A DNA stretch of 64,000 nt from Chiua virens (taxonomy: Eukaryota; Basidiomycota; Agaricomycetes; Boletales; Boletaceae). The notes below the pieces were generated by a model. It worked only from the letters and a program-made list of their open reading frames with translations, searched no databases and had not been told where the DNA came from. The stretch is from assembly GCA_019787685.1 (NCBI GenBank), contig JAHNUO010000031.1, positions 270,378 to 334,377 on the forward strand, written 5' to 3'. Within the stretch, counting starts at the first letter, position 1. Each line of letters begins with the position of its first letter. Shown here piece after piece: positions 23,044 through 36,700 of the stretch. A program made the translations under genes and the position numbers.

Positions 23044-25216
23044 TCAATTGCCAGCGTGGGGGGGTGAAGAGGGATTGATGGGATTGACAAAGGTGTTTGG
23101 GAAAAAGCCTGCGGGGGATTGCCAGGATGGATCAGGACCCATGTTCCCCCACAGCGAGCCACCCATTGGGGGAGGTCGTGGTGAGCCGAAGGCAGGTAAA
23201 GGTGCGGGAGGGCCCCAGGGCGGTCGTGATTCAGCACCTGATCGGGAGTTGGTCGTCGTAGCCCAAGACTGACCGACAACACCAGGCACCGTACCACGCC
23301 TGCCGGGAGGTGGGACAACCTCGTCATCGTCCGCCGCGAGCGCAGACGATCCTAGCACGCCCTTTGGACTGGGAGACCGACGGACGGGGGATCCAGATCC
23401 AGATCCCGATGCCTCACCAGTCGTGGGTCGCGCGATGGGGGCTATAGGGGCTGGTGGCGCGATCGGAGCTATCGAGACCGGCCTCGCAACAGGACCGGGC
23501 TCCGGCAATGAGGCCTTTCTGGAAGGACCGGCAGGGATTAATGTCGGGGAAGCGAGAGGGTTCGGGACCGCTTTCGAAGGAGGTCCGATTGGCGCGGGTT
23601 GAGGAAGGCCACGGCTAAAAGGTGGGTCGAACGGCGAGGGCGATCCAAAGCCTCTCGGGAGAGCAGAGGGGGCCAGTGAGGGAGGAGGCCCTTGAGACAT
23701 TGAAGGGCCAGGTCCAAAGACTCCGAATGGCGGAGGCGGCGCAAACGGAGGGAGCGTTGTCGATGGTGGAACCATCCCCGGGGCTGGAGGATACAAGGGG
23801 GCCACGGGAAGTGAGAAGGCACTCGGAGTAGACGGAACAACAGGAGTAGCAGGCTGAGACGTAGAAACCGAGGGTCGTTGAGGCGTGGCGCGACTGGGAG
23901 TGGAAGAAGCGGCGGGTGTAGCGACGGGCTTGTTCAGTATCTTCTTCGTCGAGCCATTAGTGCTCTGCGAACGTTGAGCGGAACCCGAGGCGCGAGGAGA
24001 TGTAGGTTGGCGAGCGCTTTTGGCTGTGGCGCGTTGTTGTTGTGCAACACGTTCCTTTTCAGCCTTCTCCTCTCGTTCCTTGGTCAGCTTCTTCTCTCGC
24101 TCCTCCTTCTCCTGCTGTTCCTTCTTGGCAGCCTCGCGCGCTGCCTTCTCAGCAGCCGCTTTGGCCTCTCGTTCTTCCCTGGCTTTACGCTCCTTCTCCT
24201 CCCTTTCACGTCTTTCCTGTCTCAATTTTTCCTCCTTCTCTTTGCGCCTGCGTTCCCGCTCAGCCTCCCGCTCTCTCTCCTCAGTGAGGCGCTTGCGACG
24301 CTCTTCGTCCTTGCGCTGCTTCTCCTCTTCAGCAGCCTTGCGAGCAGCTTCGCGTTTAGCTTTATCTTCCTCCTTTTTCTTGCGCAACTCCTCCTCGTGG
24401 GCTTGTTGCTTGGCCTTCAAAGCCGCTTCCTCAACCGCTTTCTCTACAGCCTTAGCTGCTCGCTCTTCATCCTTGGCTTGTTTCTGTAGCCTGAACCAGG
24501 GTTGGGTCACACTTGCAAAACAAAGTAGACGTTCAGCATACCTTTTCTTGTCCTTCTTCTTCTGGTTCTGCGTCTGTTTCTTGGCCTCGCGTTCTTTCGT
24601 GAGCTTGTCTTCGTCCTCAAGCTCACGGAGCAACTGTTGTTGACGCTCCTGGGCAACTTTTTCGCGGTATGCTTGAAGAACGCGTTGCTCGAACATGCGG
24701 GCCGCAAATATAGAGAACATCCGTTTTCCCTCCTCCATCTTCTGCTCCTCGGTCATGACCTTCAGGTTGTAAAGATTGCTGAGTATGAGGAGGGAAGGCC
24801 ACCATTGAGATCTTACCTCTTCGTCATCATCCTCGTCATCCTCGTCATCCTCTTCTTCATCTTCGTCATCACCCTCGTCATCGTCATCGATATCACTATC
24901 ATCCTCCACATCGGCCGCTGCTTCCTCTTCGCGCTGCATTCGACGCTCGGCAAGCTGCTCCATCATCTCCAAAAACTTTTGTCCATCGTTTTTCAATAAA
25001 TCATCGGCGACGGTCAGGATATTGTTGGGGCCTGTGGCAACTATGAGAAAAGTGAGGGCGCAGATAAGGGTGACGAACCTGTTACGGTGAGGCTACTGCC
25101 CAAATTAAATAACCCATCTCGGCCGTTCGCTTTGTTGCCGTTCACCGGCCTACGCCCACGTGAACCGGTATTTCTTCGATCTCGGGGCTTCACGTCATCC
25201 TCCTCCTCCTCCGCAC

Positions 25217-25247
<31 letters not shown>

Positions 25248-27538
25248 GTCGTCGTCGTCGTACTCGTCCTCTTCCTCATAGTCATCGTCATCACCTTCGT
25301 CATCATCAAACTCGCTCTCGTGTTTCGGGGGCTTTCGGCCGTTTGTGAGAGCGGGCGTTCTGTTTGACCGTGGAGGATGATGTGTGGGTTTAGTGTGAGG
25401 ATGGCCAATGACAGCGCCGTTCTTATCGAGCTCGACGCTGCCAGGAAAAGGACCTGGACCAGGTGGTGGTGGTATGGTGCCGCCGGAATTGACATAGCGC
25501 TGCTGATAGTTCGCGTACTGTTCTAGCTCCTCGTAATAAGCATCGTACAGTACCTCAAGCTCTTCCTCGATCGCATGTCTGCAAGTCCATTGATCAAGCG
25601 ACCAGAGGGATGGGAGGTGTGCAGAAATTTTTTCGCGATGCGATCGACCAGGGGAGGGCACGGAGCAAAGGCAAAAGCCAGGACACGTCAGCTGTTCGTT
25701 CAGCCTGTCCAACAAAACATGTGAAAAGGGTACGAACCGCTTCCGCCCACAGACGGCACAGCTGCAACTGTGCTTCTGCTGCTCCTTCATCTTCTTCAAA
25801 ACGGTATCCTTCTCGATCTTGACCAAATTGTGACGCTCATCCTCACCGAGGCCGAGCCAAAACTCTTTGATCCGTTCACGCTCCTCGGTTGTGCTCGTGC
25901 TCCAGATCTTGTTGTTATTTTGGGGAGGCTTGGTGGACGGAGTGGCAGCGGGTGGACGAGGTTTGTGGGGAGTAGATGCGTTCGAAGACGGGGGCGATGG
26001 GTGGTGATGGGTGTGATTATGCGAATATGGGTTGGTTGATATCGGTGCCTTTGATTGAGCCCGTGCGGTCCTGGCGGGCTGTTGGGCATTGGCGGGGAGG
26101 GCAGTGGTGGCACTATTAGTAGTGGTGGTAGTGGTAGCGGTAGCTGCGGTGGGTGGGTAGGCCATTGGTTGTTTTCCCTGTGCACGAGAGCTTGGGGGAG
26201 GGTTCGAAGTCAAGTTTTCTTTTCTTGTCGGTGGCATGGCGTTGGCGGCGGTGAGAGGAGGACGCTTTGTCAAATCCACCGCTCCCGTGGGACGTATCCC
26301 GCCCTTTTCCGGTCCAGTCTCCGGTGCCGAGCTTGCCGGCCGAAACTCTCCCGCGGTTGCCGTGTTCGGCACGGAACGAGCCACCGGAGCTTCAGCCGGA
26401 CTCTTAGCAGTCTTTGTCTGCTTGTTCTGCTTAGTAGTAATGCTAGTCTTAGTGCTAACTCCGGTCTTGCGCGCCGGTCTTCCACCAGCCGTCTCTCCGT
26501 AACTCAGAACAACGTGTGCGACTGCATCCGGATTCGTCGCTGTCGGTCCAGTCCGAGGCCGTGCCGGGTGAGGCTCCAAGTCAAACTCGTCTTCCAGATC
26601 TTCATCCTCAATGTTGCCGTCCACCTCATCTTCACTGTAGTAGTCCTCCTCCGCAAACTCGTGCTCCCCTCCTTCAAATTCGTTGAGAAGCACAACGTTT
26701 GTCTGTGGCAACGGGCCACGAGGAGGTTGGCCAGGTGACGGTGACACCGCACCTAGTGCTGCCGCTGCCGCCTGCTCCACAGATAGTGTAAAGGCGGGAT
26801 CGGAAAATATGGATGGATCAAAAGGAAGTGACGGGTATGCGCCAGGCGGATAACCCGGCACACCCTTGGTAGCCATTGTCGCCGTAGCCGTCGCAGTTCC
26901 GTTTTTTAGGTACGTGTCTGACTGCACCATCTGCTGGGCGATATTGTACATCGTTTGTGCCTTGACGACCTCGATCAGAACTCGGTACCGAACAACATCG
27001 CTATCTGACTCACGAAGTTTTTGATGTGCGGTGGAAAAGACGACCAATACTCATCGTCTGCCAACACTGGTCCATTAGCTCCGTTGGCCTTCGGTAAGGG
27101 AGGATGCGAGTTCAGTGGGGCCGTTCTTGCTCCAGTTCGGCCATTTGCTTGCACCTCGATATTGCGCCAATGAATATCGCCAGGAGTAGCCAATATTTCG
27201 CCGTGCACTTGAGTGGTCACTCCAGCGCTGGTCTGAGAGAGCGTCGTATATCCGGTAGTGGTGATATGAAGGGACTCGAGCTGCGGAGAGAGTCCACTTA
27301 TGGGCGGTAAATGCATGTCGGGATCTCCAAGGTTCGACACGTCATCGTAGAGTTCACCATCCTGGAGGGTAGCACTCTGAGTCTCCTTGCCCTTTCCCTT
27401 CTTCTTTTTGGCTTTCTTCCCATTCACAGCAGACAGAGTGGGTTGCATAGAGGCGGCAGGCACTGGGGTGCGGGAGGTTGGAGCCAAAGAAGGAACGGCC
27501 GAAGATTGTTTGTCCTTTTGCGACTTTCCTGCAGCCAT
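23044..27538 (-). CDS. NST1: Stress response protein NST1
   Basis: Six exons on the minus strand, 27014-27538, 25738-26960, 25079-25578, 24817-25040, 24542-24759 and 23044-24490, close in phase to 1378 residues. The acceptor of the first intron could be nine bases away. Order: a basic start with [11 protein letters not shown]; an Nst1 block with [19 protein letters not shown], a CAVCGRKR cysteine motif and [23 protein letters not shown]; a long Asp/Glu run; [45 protein letters not shown]; a charged coiled coil of Arg/Lys/Glu (24000-24490); and a Pro/Ser/Ala-rich tail. In yeast, Nst1 affects salt tolerance and associates with mRNA-decay factors. A scaffold role in RNA granules is likely but inferred. 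The length fits fungal NST1 (1200-1400). Confidence 0.92.
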
Positions 27539-28689
27539 TCTAAGCGATCTCGTGCTTGATTAATACCCCATACTGCAAGGACCCAAAGTGCGCTTACCAA
27601 AAGTATGCAAGGACCGGAAAGTGAGAGAACAGGAGTAAGAGGATGATATGTCCTGTAGAAGAGCGAAGAACGAGAAGCAAGGATGTACGATGTTGAGTGC
27701 GATTATCAGGGATTAGTGCGATGGGAGGAGGATGCTCACAGACAGCAAGTCGAGTGTCGCCCTGATCACTTTAACACGCCCAAATACGGCCTATCGGCAA
27801 GCGCCGCATCACGTGACATTAACACATTTGGACAACGGAACGACCTTCGACAACGATCCGTCCCGTCCCCGATGTCAGCCTAGATGAATTAGCAGTATCA
27901 TAGTAATACTCTCGTTAGATGATCTGTAGGCTGTCGTCTCATCCAGCTCAGTTCACTAAATGATCTCATGTGGCTAGCGCCAATACACATGGTCCAACTT
28001 AGAATAGTGTAAACAATGACTATGTAGGCTAAATCCATGCATCTACAAACCCTTCCGACAGCGAAAAAAAAGCAGCACTCGGACGAAGCGTGTGGCGAGG
28101 GCGCCCGTGTGGGCATTTGTACACACATAATCAGGCATAGTACATCAGAGAGGACGTGCATTCGCAGCGTCTCAAGGCTCGTTCGATGCCAATGCGCACA
28201 CGATCGACCACAGCTAACAACGGAGATAATTACTACGGTAATCCAATCAATAAAAACTCACTTGAAGCGCCCTAGAGGACAATTCCACCATCCTACAAGC
28301 CTCTAGGTCCAGCGCAAGTCGAAACGGGCAAACACGACGAAGTGCCCGCACCAACGCGAGCCAGACACGGTGAGACGCCACAAACGGGCTAATACAACAA
28401 CAAGCACATCAGAACGTCACCCAGAGCATGTACTAGTAGAACAAAGGGTGGAGAACTCACCCAGAACACTCCTCAGGTGCACCAAACGGAAAAACGGCTG
28501 CAGAAAATGATGGCTAATCATTTCGTGGATGATAGTTGATTCAACTGACTATCGAATCCAGGTAACAAAAGGCAGCCTTGTGAGTAACATATTTTAGTGG
28601 GTCACTCAATCAGTCAACGGCGACAGCGACAAGGATTTCTCCGCCGAGTCAGTGGTTCCTTACTATTCCAGTCACAAATTAACCAAGAT
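27539..28689. other. NST1 upstream region and gap
   Basis: NST1 promoter side, then about 800 bases without a gene. The sequence becomes rich in isolated short frames around 28030-28310 with no family likeness. The 5' part of the DUF3638 gene that should precede 28690 is absent, so it was deleted or moved. Confidence 0.45.
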
Positions 28690-29861
28690 ACTCACCAGGA
28701 TTTGGACAGCCCAAGTGGTTGAAGCTTCAAAAATAGATTGACTTTCATGCCTGAGATATTCTGGACGAGAGAGACGAGATACTTCATCCCCATTTCCAAT
28801 TGATCTATACAATGGGCTTCAAGTTCAGCAACTTGTGAAAGAGTGCGCTCCTGTCCTTTCAAAGAATTACACCAGCTCCATAGAGTATGTATGCGGACCA
28901 CCTGGATCATTCCAACACGTTCACATCGTGCCAGCCTCTGATGCCGGTCGACGGTTAGTAGCATTTATTGCGGACGAGGTGATGCTGGATGGCTCTCTGA
29001 TCTCGACTTTCGTTGTCTTCCCGGCGGCCAGGCATTGCAGGACGCTATCCTTCGTTTCATATTTGATGAAAATGTCCTTCAAGTCCCTGATACAGTCAAG
29101 AAGGTGGAGGTGGAGGAATACGCCAAAGGATCAGACCAGAATCATTTATGGAGCGGTCTGGCCTCCTAGCCTCGAACATTCTCATGTTCGCTCTTTCAGA
29201 GTGGAAATGGTGAGTCGATTATGGACTGGTTTCCACGCACTACCCACAATGCTTGCCGTTCCTTTCCGGGCTAAAGATGTATCAGCACCCAACATCCAGT
29301 TTGGCCATCCGGACATCACTATCATTCTCACATGTCGATCTTACTATTACACCGGCCTCACCGCGAAGCAGCTGAGAAATGCCTGCGGGAACTCAATGAT
29401 GTAAATCTCAGACCATCAGAAAGTGGGATAAAGTCACATTCCCGCTCCTCACCCGGAATCAAGCGGTCATAGATTTCTATCTTTCGCGAGTTGTCTTCCC
29501 GAAGGAAGCAAAAAAATATCCCTGGAAACTTTCAGGACCTGGTTGGTATATAGCAGAGAAGCGAGAAAAACTCATCAAAGGTGATTAAATTGTGCTGTCA
29601 CGGTGCCATCAGATCTTGTTGCTCAACCAAGTGTTAGGATTTTCGGGTACGAACGATAGCCGATGGTTGTTACCCATGTCCATTACTCAGCGCGATTTCG
29701 AGAATCAGAAGGGAAGGGATGCCAAAGTTCTTGGATGTCTTCTTTGGTCCGAGAATGATTATTACATTGTCACTCATGAGAGTGGGAAACGACGAAGCAT
29801 ACCCGAATTTCTCCAATTGGTAGCCGAACAGGAGCCCAGATTTTGCTTGGTGTTGGCGCAC
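28690..29861 (+). pseudogene. DUF3638/DUF3645 protein gene, decayed segment A
   Basis: Pieces of the very large fungal DUF3638/DUF3645 (ubiquitin-peptidase-like) protein run in order on the plus strand but in changing frames: RIWTAQVVEA, LVKECAPVLSKNYTSSIEYV, GPPGSFQHVHIVPASDAGRR, GGQALQDAILRFIFDENVLQ, SEWKW followed by a stop, VDYGL, AVPFRAKDV, FGHPDITIILTC, AVIDFYLSRVVFPKEAKKYP, FSGTNDSRWLLP, FLQLVAEQEPRF. The stop after SEWKW is TGA where the family has Arg (CGA), a C-to-T change. Several one-base shifts also occur. The N-terminal two thirds are missing. It continues at 33546 and 37504 after two transposon insertions. Confidence 0.85.
29854..29861. repeat. Target-site duplication, left of hAT element
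   Basis: TGGCGCAC, repeated exactly at 33538-33545. Eight bases is the hAT hallmark. Confidence 0.93.
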
Positions 29862-32800
29862 TAGTGTTCCGGGGATTAGGGCGGGTTATTTAACATTAGC
29901 TAATCCACCCTGGTGGATCCGCGTTAATTAGCAGTGGCGGGCAGAAGATACATATTGGTTGGGTGGATTTGGGTGGATTTGCTACTAGTACTGCCTGCCT
30001 TTTGTAGTAACCGTATGTCAAAATATGAACTACAGAAAAACATAACGAACCATCCAACATCACGATGGATGCTAAATTGACCCGAAAGCTCGATATCCTA
30101 AAACACTACCTCTCACACCTTCCTGACACCTCACCCCTCTCTGAGCCTGGACAATCTACCTACAATTTCGAGTCGCTTGAGGCTTCCCCAGAAGATATTG
30201 AAGATTACGGCGAAACTGGTGCTATCAATCGCCAGCTCGAGATCATTTTCGGAAGTCGACACAATGGTCCAATTGTCTTTGTCGAGTGTGGCCCTAGACT
30301 AGTTGGTGTTGTAAAGGTTTTACACACCTATCTGCTCAAAGACCCGGGATCAGCTATTCTCCAGAAGTGGGTAGAAGACCTTACCACATCTGCTACACTC
30401 CACTTTGTGTGCAGTGGTATTCCAGTATGTGACCATGTCGACTTGATCCTCGAACTCCTATTGATGTGTTACAGCTTCCGGACTCTCCAGTCCAAGCCAC
30501 CGTAACCAGCACTATTTCAACCAATGTCGCTACTGGCAAGAAAGCTATGCAAAAATTGGACAGCAAAAAGATGAGCTCCAGCCATGACCCTGATTATGTG
30601 GACATACCAGAGCCCGAAGATAATCGGAAAGGTGGTGCCAAGACCCTCCCATTGTTGCGGGAAATTGCTATCTACTGCCACCCAAAGGATAATCCTGGAA
30701 CCAAGCGTGTGCGATGCCTTGCAAGCAGCTGTTGTCATACCACCTGGAATTGGCCATGCTATCGCCAGCGCATTCTGGATCATGGATCAAAGTGTACCTA
30801 CCTTGATCACAAGCTTCGTGATGCAGCCATTGAAGTGATGGCAGATAAGGCACCTGGACCAAAGGCCATCATCCCCGGCGCAGAGGTATCCAGTACTTTA
30901 TTGTCCCCTGCAATTGCAATGGCATCTGCTTCAAGTTCAACAGTGATAGGATCTGTGGCTACGGAGAAGATGATGATGAAGTTCGTCAGTGAAGGGAAAA
31001 AGGCATCAAAGGAGCGGGGAGATTATGCCCTGATGAAGTTCTTTGTCTGTTGTGGTATTCCTCCATCAATTGCTGACACGGTTGAGTTCAAGGACATGGT
31101 ATCGACACTCAGCTCCACTTACTCACCACCAAGTGCAACAACGCTTGAAGATAAACTTATTGCAAACGAGGGTGCAAAGATTACACTCGCAGTTGCAACC
31201 TACCTTAAAACTTGTCATAATCTCACGATAACATTTGATGGTGGGAAGATATGCAGGCCAAAGTCCTTATACACAATCCATGTCACAACTGCTGGGCGAC
31301 GGTCCTTTTGTATGGAGCTTGATGATGCTTCCCTTCTTAGTCATACTGCTGACTATATTCTCGAGGCGCTAGAGCAGGTAAATGTCAACATTACCAACAT
31401 GGAGCTTGACATTGACACAACTATATACTAGGTTATCTCTAAAATTGGACCTTGGAGATTTACGGCTGCATCCTCTGACAATACAGGAAATACAAAGAAG
31501 GCTTGCAGACTCTTGTGTGAGCGGTATCCCCACATCCTCAATTTTCAGGATCCTTGCCATCTCCTTAACCTCGCCATCAAAGCAATATGCTTACTGCCCA
31601 AGTTCCAGGATGTTATTAGTCAGCTCCGCCGTGTTCTTGCTTATATGTCGAAGTCCACATACACCATGGAACACTTTGACTACGAGCGATCCAGACTTGG
31701 TATCAAACAAGGCCTGGAAGGAATTGGTGAAACACGTTTCGGGACAGTATATTGGGCTGGGAAATCAGTTCAATGAGGCTTACCAGCCTTTCAAGCCATC
31801 GTGCAAAATAGTGCCCTAGGCATTAATATTGCGGTGAGTGTACATTACTTTCTAGGACTCCAATCTAAGTTGAACCATTGTAGTCACTCAATGATCTTTT
31901 TCTCGTGGGAGGAGTGAGACTTAACTTCAAAATTGAGCTATCTCGTCTCCTGTCTGTGATTGGGCCATTTGCTAAAGTGGTCCAATGTCTCGAGGACAGC
32001 CACGTAACTGTGGATTAAATTTACTATTACTGGCTAGGAATAATCGCCCAGCTCGAGTCAGTTTTCAAGACAAATGAATACCGCATGAAACCAAGCACAA
32101 TCGAAGATATACGAGCAATTACTAACTCACGTTTTGATGAGTTGGTAACTGACGCTCCCAATGATATCTATGTTACTGCATTTTTTCTAAATCCTGGTAG
32201 GTCATTCTATTCGTTCTACTGTACTGGACACTAAATCTAATTTGGAAATATGTAGAATACCGGAAAGCGCCTATATACAACACAATCAACCCGCTTGCAA
32301 TTCCTGCCATTGTGATTCGACAAACAGATGGCACTGCAACAAGTGCTACCATGAAGCCTGCCACAGACATTGTGAAGCAAGTCGGTCTTGCTTTATTGGA
32401 CATGCTCAGGAGGGAATACGGTGACCTCTATTCGAATACAGCCACCATGACCCATGCACAGTCGCTGATGGAAAAGTGCAACCCATCGCTTGCAAAATTC
32501 CACCCATCCGATGCGCTCAATTTGCTCAAGGATCAAATAAAGTCTTACGCTCAAGGCTATCCTCCTTTCGATTGCCCTTTTGATTCTTGTATTGTTTTGT
32601 CGCTCACTTGGTGGGAGCAAGTTTACAAACATGACCATACGAACATCCTTGCAGTGTGTTCTCACTTAGACAGTATGACTCGGAGTACTAATGCTGTGTT
32701 CTGCTAGGTTCTCGCAGTCAAAATTTTTTCTGCCATGCCTACGTCTATGACTGATGAATGGACAATGTCAATGATCACCTGGCTCAACAGCCCACGGTGG

Positions 32801-33537
32801 AGTTGACAGGAATTGGGAACACTACAAGACCACATCAAAATTCAACAGTGGCATCGTAGCACTGCACATAAGGTAAAGTAATATCACATTTAGGGTAAGG
32901 AAATTCATGAATCCAGCCTATCATAGGAGGAGGATGCCAAACCGAAGCCGTTGATGAAATGGCGTGATGTGGAGGTGAAGCTCGGAAAGCGCGCGGCAGA
33001 GCACACAAGTGAAGACAACCACTCTTTCGGGAGAGCAGCTCCAAGACCACATACTATGCCGACGGTGTCTGTGACCTGCCCTGGTTCTGATGCCGTCGAT
33101 GATGGGAACACCTGGCTTGACGAGCCACATCAATTGGATCTAGGCACTGCTGGAGCCGAGCGACAGATGTTCACGCTCACCGGCCGTTCGGATATCAATA
33201 TTCATTCACATTTTCTGCAGGATATCCTCAACGACACTAACAACATACAGTCTCTGGCTCAGGGCAATTCGGGGAGAGCAAACCAAGCTTCCAACAGCGC
33301 TTCTGTATCCAACAAGACAGTTCCTAGAAGTGAGGACTGGGAAAACTGGGACTAGGGTGAGATTGACTCTGATTCGCCGGGGAAGCTGGGTGGATTTGGG
33401 CTTTTTCACGGGTTAATTAGCGTGTATTTCGACTGTTGTTAATAAGCGTTAATGTACATGCATGGATTTGGGGCCCGAAGGGTGCTGGGTGGATTAGCTG
33501 GGTGAATTTGGCTGAATGTGAAATCCCCAGAACACTA
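29862..33537 (+). mobile_element. hAT-superfamily DNA transposon (3676 bases)
   Basis: Terminal inverted repeats: the left end begins TAGTGTTCCGGGGATT and the right end, read inward, begins TAGTGTTCTGGGGATT. It is flanked by the perfect 8-base duplication TGGCGCAC. Subterminal regions repeat gggtggattt and similar words on both ends (29960-29985 and 33385-33500), likely transposase-binding sites. It carries one transposase gene (30065-33355) with at least three premature stops, so it is probably non-autonomous today. It sits inside the DUF3638 pseudogene: removing it with one duplication copy restores continuous family sequence. Confidence 0.93.
30065..33355 (+). pseudogene. hAT transposase gene with premature stops
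   Basis: Seven exons in phase: 30065-30424, 30475-31377, 31432-31833, 31884-32196, 32256-32653, 32708-32872 and 32927-33355. It has a BED-like Cys/His region (CLASSCCHTTW, CTYLDHKL), a DUF659-type RNase H-like core (LTITFDGGK, YTIHVTTAGRRSF, ASSDNTGNTKKACRLL, DPCHLLNLAIKAI), a long helical insert, and the C-terminal hAT dimerisation region (TWWEQVYKHDHTNILA, SMTDEWTMSMITWLNSPR). Three in-frame stops break it: TGA 31774-31776, TAA 32016-32018 and TGA 32814-32816, each one C-to-T step from an expected Arg or Gln codon. Splice sites are still good, so death is recent. Confidence 0.88.
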
Positions 33538-33545
33538 TGGCGCAC
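33538..33545. repeat. Target-site duplication, right of hAT element
   Basis: TGGCGCAC, identical to 29854-29861. Confidence 0.93.
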
Positions 33546-33791
33546 AGATCCTCGATCTTTCCAATCATCAAGTGGCTCAATCATGGCTCAATATCGCCCA
33601 AGATATGAGTGATGCTGTTATTTCAACGAGAATCATGAATTGATGCACGGGACGGTACCTCTCTACCCATTCAATCCTCGGTACTTTCACAAGCATTAGA
33701 GTGTTGTGCGGTCTATCTGGATCATGCGCATACAAGGGGCACTGACCTCAAATTTCAAGTTCCTATCGGGTCACGAGCAGCCATCACAGTA
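33546..33791 (+). pseudogene. DUF3638/DUF3645 protein gene, decayed segment B
   Basis: Directly after the hAT element the family sequence resumes: QILDLSNHQVAQSWLNIAQD, then in other frames a CVVYLDHAHTRGTDLKF-like piece and PIGSRAAIT. It ends at the TA dinucleotide where the pogo element is inserted. Confidence 0.82.
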
Positions 33792-36700
33792 CAGTTGACA
33801 TACTCATAATGCATACAGTAGTGATGCATAAAATTACTAATGCATAGGGTTTGGGCTGGTCCCATTGTAGGGCCAGCCAAAATTATCAAAAATTGCATAA
33901 TGCATATTGCATTGACACTCAGAAGCGAATATGTATCATAAGATAGTAATTCAGTAGGCTCAGACTTGACAATGCATGGTACTGCTCCATTACATTAAGG
34001 CCCTGATAAAATGCTGTAAACTTTGTCATCATAATGGACTGGTTGTTGACCGGCTACTGGATTTTTTCGCTGTCTTTGCACCAGTGCTGCACCACATGGG
34101 ACACTCTGAGTTGATGAAGTGGGTACAGTATGTAAAGACCTGACTTGGATGAATATGAGTGACTCGAAACCACTCTTATCCCTCCATGCCACCTGAATTG
34201 AAGCGAAAACCACGAGCAAAGCTTGCTGTTGCCAATGGTACCAGATCCACCGAGCATGCAAAGGAAGTTGCACACTCGCATGATGCACCAAGGACATCCA
34301 CACAGTCTCCAACCACAGTGGCACGCCAGAACTTCACCCTTGCAGACTGGCTCACAGTCTATGCCTATGTCAATGCCCATCCATCTGCTACACAGTCCAT
34401 GATTGTTGAGCACTTCCGCACCCTTCAGAGTGGTGCTCTGATCTTCAATCAGTCCACACTGTCATGCAAACTTCGTGAACAGTCAGAGATACAAGCCCAT
34501 ACAAATGACAATCCAAATGCTTTGTCATCAAAGCGACCCCGGGTTGTCACACAGCCTGATGTCGAGTGTGCACTGATCATCTGGGTCAGGCACATGGAAA
34601 ACAAGGGTGAAACAGTTTCAGGGCCAATGCTGCAGGAGAAGAGGAGAAGGTTTGAAGATCAGTTTCAGGTTCCAGAAGATGAACGGCTTCAGAGTGAAGG
34701 CTGGGTCCAGTCATTTTGTCAAGCTTACAAGATTCATGAAGTCCGGCGTCATGGCATCAGCAAACCAACCATTATCTGGACAGTGCTGGACAGCTCTGGA
34801 CAGTTTTCGACAGAAAGGTTCCCAACTGTCTAGAACTGGACAGATTTTCGAAAAAAAATCCTGCCTCTAAACTTCTTCTCAAAATTTCACAAGGTAAAAT
34901 TTCCATCAAATGAAGCCAATTGAGATAGTTTTTGTGAGCCTAGACATTGATTTACTTGTGTGGCAAGCCCAAACTTTCAACAGTGTGAAGGCTGTTCCAC
35001 TGATGGGTGAGGCAGCTTCAGTTGATCAAGAGGCTGTTATGGCAGAACGAATACAATGTCGTCAACTTCTTGCTGAGTTTGCACCACAGGACAGGTTTAA
35101 TGTTGATGAGACAGTCTTCAACCCTTAGTGAGTGAGGTTGATGATCGTGATGAAGCATTGCTGACTTTCTGATCACCTAGTTCTCCTCCTGACCGGGGTC
35201 TTGCTACAAAGCAAATGAGTGGCAAGAAGAAGGAGCAATTTCACATTTCCCTTGCTTTGGCTTGCAATGCAGACGGAAGTGAAAAGCTTGACCCTTTCTT
35301 TATCGGGAAGGCTGCAAAGCCACATTGTTTCAAGGATCATGGCCCAGGACAGCGTGGATTCTATTATAGAAACAACCAGAATGCCTGGATGACATCAGAC
35401 TTGTTTGAAGGGTGCGCATATCAACAATTTCGTGCCAGAAACATCTTCTGACCTTACATGACTGGTTAGGTGGATCAAGCAACTTGATTTGAAGATGTGG
35501 TGTGCAAATCACCACATTTTATTGCTCATGGACAATTTCTCTGGGCATACGATCTCATATCAGCCATCTCATATTCAGATGGAGTACTTCGAGCCCCATA
35601 TGACACCATTTGTCCAGCCTTGTGACGCAGGAATAATTAGGTGCTTTAAGAAAATTTACCGTCGTCTTTTCAATGCTCATGCAATCAAGCTCGATGAAGC
35701 CGGCAAGAGTGAACTTTACAAAATCAATCTCCTCGAAGCAATGTTGATGGCGAAGGAAGCCTGGGATAAAGTGACATCTGAAACAATAAGCAAGTGTTGG
35801 AATCACACACAGATCCAACCGTAAGGCATTGTCACTGATTCATTCCGCAATCCGAGATCACTAACTATGGTAACAGTGAAAGATTTACGGACACAGGACT
35901 GGGTCCATCAAATGATCTCCCATCTTCCTCCCAATCTATGACACCCCACCACGATCCAAGCGCATGGAAAATTATTCATGAGTTTGCCACAACAGAACTT
36001 TCCCTGCCGAATGCAGAGATTCGACTCCAAACCCATCTCAGAAATCGATACATCGACTCTGACTGGCAACCAGCTCTCAAGGCTGTTATGGATGCTGAGG
36101 GATTGGAGGAGGATGCAATAAATGCCATTGACTGTCTTGAACATGATGCGAAGGCTTGGGCAGGACTCAAGATCCAAATCACACTGCGTCCTCACATTCC
36201 ACAGTTACAGGAAGAGGAAGCACAGCTAATGGAAACGGTCAACACTCTCAAATCACGCAATCGGATTTTTGATCCACCCACCCTTGAAGATCTCATGGAC
36301 CCTCCTGAGGAAAAGGAGATTAGGCAGGGCCTGATGACAGAGCTGAACCGGAGCGATGAAGTGATTGTGGCCAAAGTGCAGCATGAGATGGCAGTTGCAA
36401 AGGGCAAGGTGATTGAGGTTGAGAGTGACAACGACAACGATGAGACTCCCGAGCCATTGATATCGTGTGTGGAAACAATGTTGATGTGTCTGATGTTCGA
36501 GCACGCTGTTAAGGAGCATGGGGACATTGAAGATATGCTCGAGCTGCCTCATATTCTTTATTGTTTTCATGCCAAGCTTCAGCGCAAGGAGTTCTTTGAA
36601 GCTAAACAGACTACATTAGATAGGTACATGAAGTAGAGAGTGCTCACCTATGGATAGCTGTTGTTTTTGTTGCTCACTGGCAGGTTGTCGTCGGGTACCG

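Noticed and set aside
23878..24643. Long plus-strand frames inside NST1
   Set aside because: Antisense shadows of the Lys/Glu/Arg coiled coil; the minus-strand product is clear.
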